A model generated the notes under the pieces. That model was given only the letters and a program-made list of their open reading frames with translations, did no database searches and had not been told where the DNA came from. Shown one piece after another: positions 1-8,043 of a stretch of DNA of 42,201 nucleotides. This DNA is from Bacteroidales bacterium (GTDB lineage Bacteria; Bacteroidota; Bacteroidia; Bacteroidales; Bacteroidaceae): positions 1-42,201 of the forward strand of contig SFFB01000014.1 in the NCBI GenBank assembly GCA_004557035.1, written 5' to 3'. The stretch's first letter is position 1, and each line of letters starts with the position of its first letter. Made by a program: the position numbers and the translations under genes.

Positions 1-1
1 A

Positions 2-1306
2 GAATCCTTTGAAAACCGATTCGATTTTCAATTTACTGGCGCTGCAAATTTGACTGCAAGAAAACAGTTGGTACGTTTCCGTCGTGCCCTCAAAGAACAT
101 GGGCAGAAAGATACTCCGGAACTAACCAATTGGGGCGATGCTTTTAGTGAACTCAAACGATTTGTTATGAGTCTGCCTGAAGGCAAAAAGGTTGTTTTCC
201 TTGACGAGCTTCCATGGATGGATGCTCCACGCTCTGGATTTTTATCAGAGTTGGAATCATTTTGGAACGGATGGGCATCCGCACGAAAAGATATTGTTTT
301 TGTGGTATGCGGAAGCAGTACTTCATGGATGGTCAAGAAAATCATAAAAAATAAGGGTGGCTTGCACAATCGCTTGAATCATCGTATATCCCTCAATCCT
401 TTCCCACTGGGATTATGCGAGAAGTTAGCTCAGTCAAGAGGTCTTGTGCTGAATCGCAAGCAGATGTTGGAAGCCTATATGATATTTGGTGGTGTACCAT
501 ATTATTGGAGCTTGTTGCAGAAAGGAACAAGCATAACTTCCGAGATAGATAGACTGATTTTTTCGCCTAACGGAGAGTTGCATGATGAATTTGAGATGCT
601 TTATGCTTCTTTGTTTAAAAGGCCAGAACCATATGTTCGTGTCATAGAGCTATTGGCCAAGAAAAAGATGGGCATGACTCGACAGGAGTTGTTGGTGGCA
701 GGAAAATTTGAAGACAATGGAGCTTTCTCTGACATTCTGAAAGATCTGGAGTGGTGTGGCTTTATTCGTAGTTATACTATGATGGGGTATCGGACAAAAT
801 CGGATATTTTCCAACTAATAGATCATTACACTCTGTTTTACTACGAATTCATTGACGGAGTACGTCAAGGTTCAAACTATTGGCGATCAATGCTGGGAAC
901 ACCGAAGTATAACATTTGGTGTGGCTTGGCATTTGAGCGCACTTGCCTATGGCATGTTGACCAGATTAAGAAGAAGCTTGGTATTAGCGGAATACTGACA
1001 AACGAATATGCATGGCGTTGCTTGCCAGATAAGAACATCGGTAGGCCAGGGGTTCAGATAGACCTGCTTATAGACCGTAGCGATGGAATAATTGATGTGT
1101 GCGAAATGAAATACTCGAAGGATTCATACACCATTACTTCTGATTATTCTGAAGAACTTGCTCGTAAACGAAATGTTTTTCAGACAGTAACTGGCACGAA
1201 GAAAGCCATTCATTCCATTATGGTTACAACCGACGGCCTAACTCGGAATGAATATTGGGGTGACGTTCAATCTGAAATACAACTGGACGATTTGTACGAA
1301 CTATAA
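2..1306 (+). CDS. AAA ATPase with C-terminal DUF234/PD-(D/E)XK-like region, 5' end cut by window edge
   Basis: The reading frame is already open at base 2, so the true start lies upstream. About 434 residues are visible; such ATPases are usually somewhat longer, and the nucleotide-binding P-loop is in the missing part. The visible part has the Walker-B-like hydrophobic stretch ending FLDELPWMD, then a sensor-like VVCGSSTSWMV, an all-helical middle section, and a C-terminal segment with QIDLLIDR followed by CEMKYSK. The spaced D...ExK pattern resembles the PD-(D/E)XK nuclease-like end of the archaeal-type ATPase_2/DUF234 family. These proteins occur widely in Bacteroidota and their function is poorly known; some behave like accessory or defence-island genes. 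The coding sequence is AT-richer than rpsA downstream, which fits horizontal origin. A fragment of a restriction-modification gene lies just downstream on the other strand. The family call is confident, the function is not. Confidence 0.85.
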   Translation, partial: ESFENRFDFQFTGAANLTARKQLVRFRRALKEHGQKDTPELTNWGDAFSELKRFVMSLPEGKKVVFLDELPWMDAPRSGFLSELESFWNGWASARKDIVFVVCGSSTSWMVKKIIKNKGGLHNRLNHRISLNPFPLGLCEKLAQSRGLVLNRKQMLEAYMIFGGVPYYWSLLQKGTSITSEIDRLIFSPNGELHDEFEMLYASLFKRPEPYVRVIELLAKKKMGMTRQELLVAGKFEDNGAFSDILKDLEWCGFIRSYTMMGYRTKSDIFQLIDHYTLFYYEFIDGVRQGSNYWRSMLGTPKYNIWCGLAFERTCLWHVDQIKKKLGISGILTNEYAWRCLPDKNIGRPGVQIDLLIDRSDGIIDVCEMKYSKDSYTITSDYSEELARKRNVFQTVTGTKKAIHSIMVTTDGLTRNEYWGDVQSEIQLDDLYEL

Positions 1307-1355
1307 AAAACGATTGATTTGCTATGTTCGAGAATTTTAAAAAGATACAGATTGA

Positions 1356-1622
1356 AGGTCGTATTAATTCTTCCGTTCGTTTCCGTTCATCTTCCGTCTG
1401 GCAGTTGCTCAAAATCTCATAGCGTTTCTCGGTGTTGATGATAAAAGCCTCATTACAACCTGTAAGCACGCCACGATAGATGTTGATATGCCAGTCTTTC
1501 AAGGGCGTACCTACGGCTTCAATTTTGCGCTTGATGCCAATGGGCGAGAGAATCACCCAGATGTCTGACGTGGCAAAGTCACAGACGGTGTTCTGGTGCA
1601 ACACGAAATCGCTATTTTTTTA
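1356..1622 (-). pseudogene. Fragment of a type IIG restriction-modification (TaqI-like C-terminal specificity domain) gene
   Basis: On the minus strand an open frame runs from just after a TAA (complement of 1620-1622) through residues matching, from memory, the TaqI-like C-terminal specificity domain of Eco57I/PglX-type adenine methyltransferases. Recognisable pieces are DFVLHQNTVCDF, WVILSP, LKDWHINIYRGVLTGCNEAF and CQTEDERKRTEELIRP. In intact enzymes the last piece is followed by a segment like ILRGRDIKRY. Here the similarity stops after RTEELIRP at about 1356 and the frame continues into unrelated sequence overlapping the end of the ATPase gene. There is no methyltransferase N-terminal domain upstream, so only about 85 residues of what should be a protein of roughly 1000 remain. 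No start codon is needed; the GTG at 1604 is an internal valine. It is read as a relic of a lost restriction-modification locus. Confidence 0.75.
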
Positions 1623-1707
1623 GAGTATAGGTTTTATGTTGAGGAGACTTTAATTTGCCTCCAAATATAAGTGTGCGAAATAAACAAGATCGCCTTTTCG
1701 TTTCTTC

Positions 1708-1815
1708 CCCTATACCCCAATTGTTGCCTTTTTCCCAATCACACAATCACGGCCTTGTAAGTGCGTTGATTTTCAGCGAATAGCGGTGATTGGAGGGTTC
1801 AGTCACACCAGTCAC
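1708..1815 (-). repeat. Dispersed 108-bp element, copy 1
   Basis: Read on the minus strand, this stretch matches 9887-9994 read on the plus strand at about 94 of 108 positions by eye. Both copies keep an 8-bp inverted repeat, CCAATCAC ... GTGATTGG, about 45 bases apart, followed by GGAAAAAGGC. Both begin with a GTGACTG-type direct repeat. This copy lies past the rpsA terminator in the same orientation as rpsA. There is no coding capacity. The class is unknown: it could be a REP-like or non-autonomous mobile element, or a structured RNA. Confidence 0.8.
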
Positions 1816-1834
1816 GGCCATTCGTGGGTTTTGA

Positions 1835-1891
1835 CGAAAAAAGCCGGAGCTTCGCCCGGTCCCGAGAGGGAGGTGGGCTGAAGCTCCGGCT
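1835..1891 (-). terminator. Intrinsic terminator of rpsA
   Basis: The 12-bp arms 1842-1853 (AGCCGGAGCTTC) and 1880-1891 (GAAGCTCCGGCT) are perfectly complementary, with a 26-base loop. On the minus strand the hairpin is followed by a run of six to seven T (complement of 1835-1841). It sits just downstream of the rpsA stop codon. Confidence 0.9.
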
Positions 1892-1914
1892 GGAGGGTTA
1901 TGGCTGTACAGGGA

Positions 1915-3702
1915 TTATTCGCCCTGCTCCATCTTGGCCTTGAGGGCTGCGAGGGCATCGTTGTCGCCAAGGCTGGTGGAAGCGGCCTGGTTTTGGATGG
2001 CCGGAGTGGCTTCGGCGGCACGCGGCGACTTGCGAGCGGCCTTCTTCTCGGCACGAGCCTCGGCACGCTGAGGATCTTCGAAGGTGCGGCTGTGAGAGAG
2101 GATGATGCGCTTGCTGTCTTTGTTGAACTCGATGACCTTGAAGCTGAGGGTTTCACCCTGCTGGGCACGGCTGCCGTCTTCCTTGACGAGGTGCTTGGGA
2201 GTGGCAAAGCCTTCAACGCCCTGCTCGAGCTGCACAACGGCGCCTTTGTCGAGAAGTTCGATGATGGTGCCTTCGTGAACGCTACCTTCGGTGAAGAGAG
2301 TTTCGAAGACATCCCAGGGATTTTCTTCGAGCTGCTTGTGACCGAGGGAGAGACGACGGTTGTCTTTGTCGATTTCGAGCACGACTACCTCGATTTCGGC
2401 GCCAATTTGGGTGAACTCTGAGGGGTGCTTGATTTTCTTGGTCCAAGAGAGGTCGGAGATGTGGATGAGACCGTCTACGCCTTCTTCAAGTTCTACGAAC
2501 ACGCCGAAGTTGGTGAAGTTGCGCACCTTGGCGGTGTGGCGTGAGCCGGTGGGGTATTTCTCTTCGATGTCTTTCCAGGGGTCGTCTTTGAGCTGCTTGA
2601 TGCCGAGCGACATCTTGCGGTCGGTGCGGTCGAGGGTGAGGATGACAGCTTCTACCTCGTCGCCCACTTTGAGGAAGTCTTGGGCAGAACGGAGGTGTTG
2701 GCTCCAGCTCATTTCGCTAACGTGGATGAGGCCTTCAACGCCGGGGGCCACCTCAACGAATGCGCCGTAGTCGGCCATAACGACAACTTTGCCCTGCACC
2801 TTGTCACCCACCTTGAGGTTGGGGTCGAGGGCATCCCAGGGATGGGGAGTGAGCTGTTTGAGACCGAGGGCAATGCGCTTCTTCTCTTCGTCGAAGTCGA
2901 GGATGACGACGTTGAGTTTCTGGTCGAGCTCGACGATTTCGTGCGGATCGCTCACGCGGCCCCAGCTGAGGTCGGTGATGTGGACGAGACCGTCTACGCC
3001 GCCAAGGTCGATGAACACGCCGTAGGGGGTGATGTTCTTGACGGTGCCTTCGAGCACCTGACCTTTTTCGAGCTTAGAGATGATTTCTTGTTTCTGGGCT
3101 TCGAGTTCGGCCTCGATGAGGGCTTTGTGTGAAACAACGACGTTGCGGTATTCCTGGTTGATTTTGACAATCTGGAACTCCATGGTCTTGCCCACGAAGA
3201 CGTCGTAGTCGCGGATGGGCTTGACGTCGATTTGTGAGCCGGGGAGGAAGGCTTCGATGCCGAACACGTCGACAATCATGCCACCTTTGGTGCGGCACTT
3301 GATAAAGCCCTTGACCACTTCTTTGGCCTCGAGAGCCTGATTGACGCGCTCCCACGAACGGCTGGCGCGTGCTTTTTTATGTGAAAGAACAAGTTTGCCG
3401 CTCTTGTCTTCGAGGTTTTCGACATAAACTTCAACGACATCGCCCACGGCGAGTTCGGGGTTGTAGCGGAATTCGCTGACGGGGATGATGCCGTCGCTCT
3501 TGTAGCCGATGTTGACAACTACCTCGCGCTTGTTGATAGCGATGACGTTGCCGTCGATGACTTCGCCCATGTGGACGCTGCCGAGGGTCTGGCCGTAGGC
3601 TTCTTCGAGCTCGGTGTGGCTCTTTGAGGTCTCGGTGACGCCGTTTTCGAATGCATTCCAGTCGAAGTCAGACAGGGGTGCAATGTTCTTAAAATTTTCC
3701 AT
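1915..3702 (-). CDS. rpsA: 30S ribosomal protein S1
   Basis: This 595-residue protein binds mRNA on the 30S subunit and helps translation initiation. Six S1 (OB-fold) repeats can be counted, at roughly residues 43-108, 126-193, 212-283, 298-369, 384-455 and 470-537. Repeats 3 to 6 carry the typical pattern of a YGxFVxL-like strand followed by GxxGLIHxSxLSW (for example GVFIDLGGVDGLVHITDLSW). Six repeats with a short acidic N-terminal leader match the full-length S1 of Bacteroidota. The C-terminal tail from about 540 is rich in Ala, Lys and Glu and probably disordered. The start ATG at 3702 is chosen because the leader MENFKNIAPLSDFDW directly precedes the first repeat and an A-rich region lies upstream. 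It is transcribed alone, with promoter-like boxes at 3784-3814 and a strong terminator at 1835-1891. Identification is essentially certain. Confidence 0.98.
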   Translation of the reverse strand: MENFKNIAPLSDFDWNAFENGVTETSKSHTELEEAYGQTLGSVHMGEVIDGNVIAINKREVVVNIGYKSDGIIPVSEFRYNPELAVGDVVEVYVENLEDKSGKLVLSHKKARASRSWERVNQALEAKEVVKGFIKCRTKGGMIVDVFGIEAFLPGSQIDVKPIRDYDVFVGKTMEFQIVKINQEYRNVVVSHKALIEAELEAQKQEIISKLEKGQVLEGTVKNITPYGVFIDLGGVDGLVHITDLSWGRVSDPHEIVELDQKLNVVILDFDEEKKRIALGLKQLTPHPWDALDPNLKVGDKVQGKVVVMADYGAFVEVAPGVEGLIHVSEMSWSQHLRSAQDFLKVGDEVEAVILTLDRTDRKMSLGIKQLKDDPWKDIEEKYPTGSRHTAKVRNFTNFGVFVELEEGVDGLIHISDLSWTKKIKHPSEFTQIGAEIEVVVLEIDKDNRRLSLGHKQLEENPWDVFETLFTEGSVHEGTIIELLDKGAVVQLEQGVEGFATPKHLVKEDGSRAQQGETLSFKVIEFNKDSKRIILSHSRTFEDPQRAEARAEKKAARKSPRAAEATPAIQNQAASTSLGDNDALAALKAKMEQGE

Positions 3703-3783
3703 TAGTGAATAAAAAAGTTAATTGTTAAAGGGTTGATTGATTGTGATACGATAAAAACGTTGATGTTTCTCAGTAAAACGGCG

Positions 3784-3814
3784 CGAAAATACGCATTTTT
3801 GTCGGAACGGACAA
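3784..3814 (-). promoter_or_regulatory. Putative Bacteroidota-type promoter of rpsA
   Basis: On the minus strand a TTG (complement of 3812-3814) is followed after 20 bp by TATTTTCG (complement of 3784-3791). This is close to the consensus -33 TTTG and -7 TAnnTTTG. It would give a 5' leader of about 75 bases, AT-rich near the rpsA start. Confidence 0.5.
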
Positions 3815-3906
3815 GTTTTTGCGATTTTTCTTGCTTCTATGTGGGTGAAACTCGGGGTTTTGCGTACCTTAGCCTCCAAAAGAAACACGACTATCTATTT
3901 TTTGAT

Positions 3907-4425
3907 ATGAAAAACGCTTCTTTCATCTTTTTGTTGCTCTGCTCTGCTCTGCTCTGTGCATGTGGCGGGGGCGGTGAAAAAAAGTCGGACGAGGCAGCCG
4001 ACACGGTCGCTGCCGAACGGGCTCCGCAGGTGCCGGTGGTGGACTCGCCCGACACGACGGTCTATGGCCGGGCCGACGGTTTCGGCCAAGGGGGCTTTGC
4101 ACTGGTGGCCGACGACGGCCGGCTGCTTGAGCTCTCGCTGACGAGTGAGGCCGACGGGAGCATTGACGGACACTATGCCCGCATCTATGGCGACCGCGAC
4201 GACACGGCGCGCTATGCCGTAACCATCGCCCCCGACGGCGAAGCGGCGGCCACGGTCATCAATCTCTCACAGCTTGACCGCTTCACCTCGCACTATCGCA
4301 TTCACAACGGCACGGTCATCATCACCGACGGCAAGAACGAAGACCCCGTAGAGATTGAACAGCTCGACGACCACGCCTTCCGGGCCAAAGGCAAAAGCGG
4401 AAAGACTTATCAGTTTAGGCGGTGA
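3907..4425 (+). CDS. Putative lipoprotein of unknown function
   Basis: The 172-residue product begins with a lipoprotein signal peptide: MKNASF, a hydrophobic Leu/Cys-rich core, and a lipobox ending LCAC with the lipidated Cys at residue 19, followed by GGGGEKK. The mature part is acidic and hydrophilic, opening with a Glu/Ala/Asp-rich linker (about 20-45). It then has what looks like an all-beta domain with repeated short strands (for example FALVADDGRLLELSL, ARYAVTIAPDG, IEQLDDHAFRAKGKSGK). The frame stays open upstream to 3733, but the ATG at 3907 is chosen because the signal peptide starts there. The signal peptide is encoded by four perfect GCTCT repeats (3936-3955), so slippage would shift the frame. 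It is divergent from rpsA and has no obvious partner gene. No family was recognised; an outer-membrane or periplasmic location is inferred from the lipobox. Confidence 0.8.
   Translation: MKNASFIFLLLCSALLCACGGGGEKKSDEAADTVAAERAPQVPVVDSPDTTVYGRADGFGQGGFALVADDGRLLELSLTSEADGSIDGHYARIYGDRDDTARYAVTIAPDGEAAATVINLSQLDRFTSHYRIHNGTVIITDGKNEDPVEIEQLDDHAFRAKGKSGKTYQFRR
3936..3955 (+). repeat. Pentanucleotide tandem repeat (GCTCT)x4 inside a signal-peptide coding region
   Basis: Four uninterrupted GCTCT units are followed by a partial one. The unit length is not a multiple of three, so gain or loss of one unit would throw the downstream lipoprotein gene out of frame. Neisseria opa genes have an analogous CTCTT tract in the same part of the gene and use it for phase variation. 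Confidence 0.9.
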
Positions 4426-4613
4426 GAGTGGGGACGACTATTTGAGTCGAAAAAGGCAAAATTGACATTGACATTGAAAATGTGATTGGTTTCGGGCCTT
4501 TTGGGGGCGGCCGGGCAAGCCCTGCAGGGGCGTAACATAATAGCCCAATTGACTTCGTCGTCAGAAGGCAATGAGGAGAAAAAGCCCCTAAAACAAGATA
4601 AATGTTCACTTTT

Positions 4614-4645
4614 TTTGTGATTATTAATTTGTATTCGTACCTTTG
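4614..4645 (+). promoter_or_regulatory. Bacteroidota-type promoter of the higBA operon
   Basis: TTTG at 4614-4617 and TACCTTTG at 4638-4645 are separated by 20 bp, an excellent match to the -33/-7 consensus. The higB ATG lies 20 bases downstream of the -7 box, giving a very short leader. Confidence 0.8.
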
Positions 4646-4665
4646 CGACCGAAAAAGCAGACTCA

Positions 4666-4980
4666 ATGGAAGTCATATTCAACGAGATTTATCTCCGAGA
4701 TTTATACACGGAGGCAAAAAGCGACAAGAAACATCGTTTCCAACCTCAGATTATCCGAAAATACATCCGTATCGTGGATTTGATGAAGTCTGAAAAGAAT
4801 GTCCTTGGGCTAATGAAATACCACTCTCTTCGTTACGAAAAACTAGTCGGAGACAAACTGGGTTTGTCTTCCGTTAGGGTAAATGACCAATACCGCATAG
4901 AGTTTGAGGAATTTGTCAAAGACGGAGAAACAATTGCCTCCATTTGCAACATTACAGATTTGTCTAACCATTACGATTAA
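4666..4980 (+). CDS. higB: HigB-family (RelE/ParE superfamily) toxin of a type II toxin-antitoxin pair
   Basis: The 104-residue basic protein has the HigB/RelE-like layout: two N-terminal helices (EIYLRDLYTEAKSDKK, QIIRKYIRIVDLMKSE) and a beta-sheet core with LKYHSLRYEKLVGDK-like, SSVRVNDQYRIEFEE and ASICNITDLSNHYD segments. HigB toxins of this kind cleave mRNA on the ribosome. The VNDQYRIEF strand carries the conserved Arg, and the C-terminal LSNHYD is typical of the family. Its stop codon is 6 bases before the start of the XRE-type antitoxin gene. Toxin-first order is the rule for hig loci and supports the call. A consensus promoter lies 20 bases upstream, and the antitoxin probably autoregulates the operon. 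The pair is AT-richer than its neighbours, as expected for a mobile module. Confidence 0.9.
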   Translation: MEVIFNEIYLRDLYTEAKSDKKHRFQPQIIRKYIRIVDLMKSEKNVLGLMKYHSLRYEKLVGDKLGLSSVRVNDQYRIEFEEFVKDGETIASICNITDLSNHYD

Positions 4981-4986
4981 ACCACA

Positions 4987-5331
4987 ATGAACAGCGAAAA
5001 ACAGAAGCCCACAAATATGAAGGCGGGATGCCTCAAACCGGCATACCCCACACACCCGGGGCTAATCGTTAAAGACGAAGTGGAGTTTCGGGGAATTTCA
5101 CAACGCAAGTTGGCAGAGCAGATGGGCATTGCCTGCTCGGCACTGAACGAAATTCTCAACGGAAGGAGACCTGTAACGGAAAAGACGGCGCTGTTGTTTG
5201 AGGCCGCTCTCGGCATCAACGCCGAACCATTGCTACAACTGCAAATGCAATACAACATTCAGACGATGACAAAAGACCAAACCTTTATGAAGCGCCTGGC
5301 GGGCATCCGACGCTCTGTGGCTGTGCTTTGA
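4987..5331 (+). CDS. higA: HigA-family XRE antitoxin
   Basis: The 114-residue protein has the HigA signature: THPGLIVKDEV before a helix-turn-helix of the Cro/C1 type (GISQRKLAEQMGIACSALNE, then ILNGRRPVTEKTALLFEAALG, about residues 38-85). HigA proteins neutralise HigB and repress the shared promoter. The C-terminal tail has the usual LLQLQMQYN segment. Two start codons are possible, 4987 and the in-frame ATG ten codons later; 4987 is taken because it sits 6 bases after the higB stop. The operon has no further gene; a hairpin with a T run at 5622-5648 ends the region. Confidence 0.9.
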   Translation: MNSEKQKPTNMKAGCLKPAYPTHPGLIVKDEVEFRGISQRKLAEQMGIACSALNEILNGRRPVTEKTALLFEAALGINAEPLLQLQMQYNIQTMTKDQTFMKRLAGIRRSVAVL

Positions 5332-5621
5332 CGTTTAATATATTGCACCCTTGACTTCGCCACGTCCAAAACGTTCAAAATCGGGGACGGACGTGACACA
5401 TTATTTATGAAATAATCGCTGATGAGGGAAAACGGGGCTGAAATCGGGGAAAACAATGCGGATGAGGGTGCGGAAAACGCCAAAAACTGATGAGGGAAAA
5501 TTGAAATAGGCCCAAGCGCCGCGGCCATAAGGAGAGTTTTTTCTGGAATAAGGGGAATTTTTTCTGTCAGTAACCCCGTACCCCGTATTTTTTCGTTAAA
5601 TTCGCCTAAACATAAGAGAAG
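5332..5621 (+). other. Non-coding stretch after higBA
   Basis: No convincing gene is seen. The stretch holds short imperfect direct repeats of the type GATGAGGG(AAAA), at about 5420, 5461 and 5490. It also holds CATAAGGAGAG (5526-5536) followed by a similar AATAAGGGGAA, both before T-rich runs. A related CATAAGGACAG motif occurs twice in the intergenic region at 28280-28311. It ends in the hairpin at 5622. Confidence 0.5.
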
Positions 5622-5648
5622 GGCCGGCCACAGCGGCCAGCCTTTTTT
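5622..5648 (+). terminator. Intrinsic terminator between higA and the GH25 gene
   Basis: GGCCGGCC (5622-5629) pairs with GGCCAGCC (5635-5642), with one C/A mismatch and a 5-base loop. Six T follow directly (5643-5648). Confidence 0.75.
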
Positions 5649-5701
5649 CTTCACTTAAAGATAACACCGCAAGACGATAATAAAAAAGACGTTTAAGCGC
5701 A

Positions 5702-7999
5702 ATGAATTCCGAACAAATCTCTGACGATATACACACTGCCGGACATGACGTTTCGCCCCAAGACACCACCCGACTGACAGCGGCCCGACGGCGGCGAAGA
5801 CTGACACGATGGGCGGTGGCGGCCATACTGATGGGGCTGTGGTGGGTGCACTTCTGGCCCTCAAGGCTCACCGAAGACGTGGGTGCCGTGTGCCGCGTGG
5901 ACATTGCCGCGTGGTATGAACTCGTCACGCCCTCGGCCGACACGCTGCGCCTCTCGCCGCGCTCGCTCCGCCTCACCACGACCGACGGACGGCTCTTCAC
6001 GGCCGACTCACTGACGACGGGAGGACTCTATGTGTCGGGGCAGGGCCATGTGGTGGCTCCGGCCGAAACGTTCGACAGTTGGGCCCCTACTCTCTCTCCC
6101 GACAGCCTGCGACTGATATTGGCCGACGAACTGGAGCGACTCTCGGCACAAAGCGCATTGCTCAAAGACCGTCAACGCGAACTGGCCTATTATGCCTCGA
6201 CCCACTCGGTGGTGGACGACGGCTACAACGCAGTGATGGCGCGCAAAGCCGAAACCGACTCGCTCACCGCCCTCAACGACTCGCTCATTGACCGAGTGAA
6301 GCGGCTTGGCAATGCTCCCAAGACCGTGGCACGACTGAGGCACGACATCACCGTGAGCCACACGCTCGCCATCCCCGACACGCGGGGTCGGGAGGCAGCG
6401 GTGGGCACCATCTCGGCATCGGCCCGACTGCTGGCCACGTCGCCCCATCTCTTGCTGCTCGACACAGACGGGCTGCCGGCAGGAGCCGACTTTGTGGCGC
6501 TATCGCCGCGTTTCGTCTCCCTACCCGGCGGCGACCAACCGGCCACGGTGACGGCCACGACAGACGAGGCCGGACCGCCCGTAGCCATCGACGCCAAGAC
6601 GGCAGCCTGGATGGAACGCTCCACACTCACGGGAGGCAGTCTGGCCGGCAGGAACGGATGTTTCGTCGGGATGCTCACCGAAACCGACACCGTCACGGCG
6701 GCACAAATCAGGCTGTTTGTGGGTCGCACGCTGGGCTATTGGCACTGGTGGACGGCCGACGCCAAAACGGCATTGACCCGCATGCTGACCCTCACCGACG
6801 ACGGACCGGCACGCGCGCAGGTGGGTCATCCACAGACGGGTCACAACCTCGCTTCGCGCCATAGAGCGGCCGAAATCTTGGCCACACACACAGACTCTCT
6901 CGGACGCTATGCCGGCCGCGTGGCACAGGGCCGTCCCGAGGGTTTCGGCACGATGCACTATGCCAACGGCTCGGTCTATACGGGACAGTGGCACGACGGA
7001 CTGCGACAAGGCCACGGCCTGCTGCGCGACACCACCGGAACGACCTATGCCGGCACGTGGCGCTCTGACTCGCTCTGCGAGGGCACGATGACAAGGGCAG
7101 ACGGCGGCGTCTATCAGGGGCGGTTTGACCACAGCCTGAGACCTTCGGGCCGGGGGCAATGGCGCGACAGCACGAGCACCTACGAGGGCGAATGGCTGGA
7201 AGGCGAACGTCACGGTTTCGGCTTCGCCATCGCCAGGGGCGAAATCGTCAAAGCCGGCGTGTGGAGAAAAGGCAAGTTCCAGGGCGAACAGATGGTCTAC
7301 ACGGCCGACCGCGTCTATGGCATCGACATCTCCCGACATCAACACGACATCAAGAAAAAGGTGTGCCCCATCTTGTGGAACCGTCTGAGCATTGCCAACA
7401 TCGACCGGGCTGGCGGCCGTCGCGTCAAGGGCAAGCAAGACTATCCAGTGAGCTTCGTCTACATCAAAGCCACCGAGGGCACCACTATCGTCAACCGCTA
7501 TTATGCCGCCGATGCCACGGCTGCCCGACGCCACGGACTGGCCACGGGAGCCTACCACTTTTTCTCCACCCGCAGCGGCGGAGCCGCACAGGCCCGCCAC
7601 TTCATAGCCAAAGCCCATATGCGGCGCGGCGATATGGCACCCGTGCTCGACGTGGAGCCCACCGACCGGCAGATTGCCGACATGGGCGGCGCACAGGCTT
7701 TGTTCAGAGAGATGGCCGCCTGGGTGAGGCTGGTCAAAGCCGCCTCGGGCACACAGCCGGTGCTCTATCTGAGCCAGTCTTTCGTCAACAAATACATGGC
7801 CGAGGCTCCCGAGGTGCTCACCGAGTGCCCCGTATGGATTGCACGCTACAGCGAGTTCAAGCCCTACGTCCGCCTGCTCCACTGGCAACTCTCGCCACGC
7901 GGACAAGTGCGCGGCATCACGGGCGACGTCGACATCAACGTCTACAACGGTACGCGAGAGAGTTTCGCGGACTATGTCAAGCACAAAGGCGTGAAATAA
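5702..7999 (+). CDS. Membrane-anchored MORN-repeat protein with C-terminal GH25 lysozyme domain
   Basis: The protein has 765 residues. A charged N-terminus with a basic cluster (RRRRRLTR, about 29-36) precedes one membrane segment (about 37-52), so the rest should be outside the cytoplasm. Residues 60-330 are not clearly recognisable and include a coiled-coil-like stretch (about 140-200). A late GGSLAGRNGCFVGML faintly recalls a decayed trypsin-fold core, but this is speculative. Residues about 402-530 are MORN-type repeats (YTGQWHDGLRQGHG, YEGEWLEGERHGFGF). Residues 538-760 are a glycoside hydrolase 25 domain: YGIDISRHQ with Asp541, IKATEG with Glu592, VLDVEP with Asp650/Glu652, then LYLSQSF and WQLSP. 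The predicted acid residues are intact, so muramidase activity on peptidoglycan is likely. The ATG at 5702 starts about 50 bases after the preceding terminator. Confidence 0.88.
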   Translation: MNSEQISDDIHTAGHDVSPQDTTRLTAARRRRRLTRWAVAAILMGLWWVHFWPSRLTEDVGAVCRVDIAAWYELVTPSADTLRLSPRSLRLTTTDGRLFTADSLTTGGLYVSGQGHVVAPAETFDSWAPTLSPDSLRLILADELERLSAQSALLKDRQRELAYYASTHSVVDDGYNAVMARKAETDSLTALNDSLIDRVKRLGNAPKTVARLRHDITVSHTLAIPDTRGREAAVGTISASARLLATSPHLLLLDTDGLPAGADFVALSPRFVSLPGGDQPATVTATTDEAGPPVAIDAKTAAWMERSTLTGGSLAGRNGCFVGMLTETDTVTAAQIRLFVGRTLGYWHWWTADAKTALTRMLTLTDDGPARAQVGHPQTGHNLASRHRAAEILATHTDSLGRYAGRVAQGRPEGFGTMHYANGSVYTGQWHDGLRQGHGLLRDTTGTTYAGTWRSDSLCEGTMTRADGGVYQGRFDHSLRPSGRGQWRDSTSTYEGEWLEGERHGFGFAIARGEIVKAGVWRKGKFQGEQMVYTADRVYGIDISRHQHDIKKKVCPILWNRLSIANIDRAGGRRVKGKQDYPVSFVYIKATEGTTIVNRYYAADATAARRHGLATGAYHFFSTRSGGAAQARHFIAKAHMRRGDMAPVLDVEPTDRQIADMGGAQALFREMAAWVRLVKAASGTQPVLYLSQSFVNKYMAEAPEVLTECPVWIARYSEFKPYVRLLHWQLSPRGQVRGITGDVDINVYNGTRESFADYVKHKGVK

Positions 8000-8043
8000 T
8001 GCCACTTTCTATTTTCTGAGAAACAACACCCTACCCTCACTCT

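Noticed and set aside
5259..5654. A 131-codon minus-strand frame after higA
   Set aside because: Overlaps the higA end and the terminator, low-complexity Phe/Ser/Ala sequence, no recognisable domain.
6521..8005. A 494-codon antisense frame over the MORN-GH25 gene
   Set aside because: Same composition effect; the plus strand shows clear MORN and GH25 motifs.
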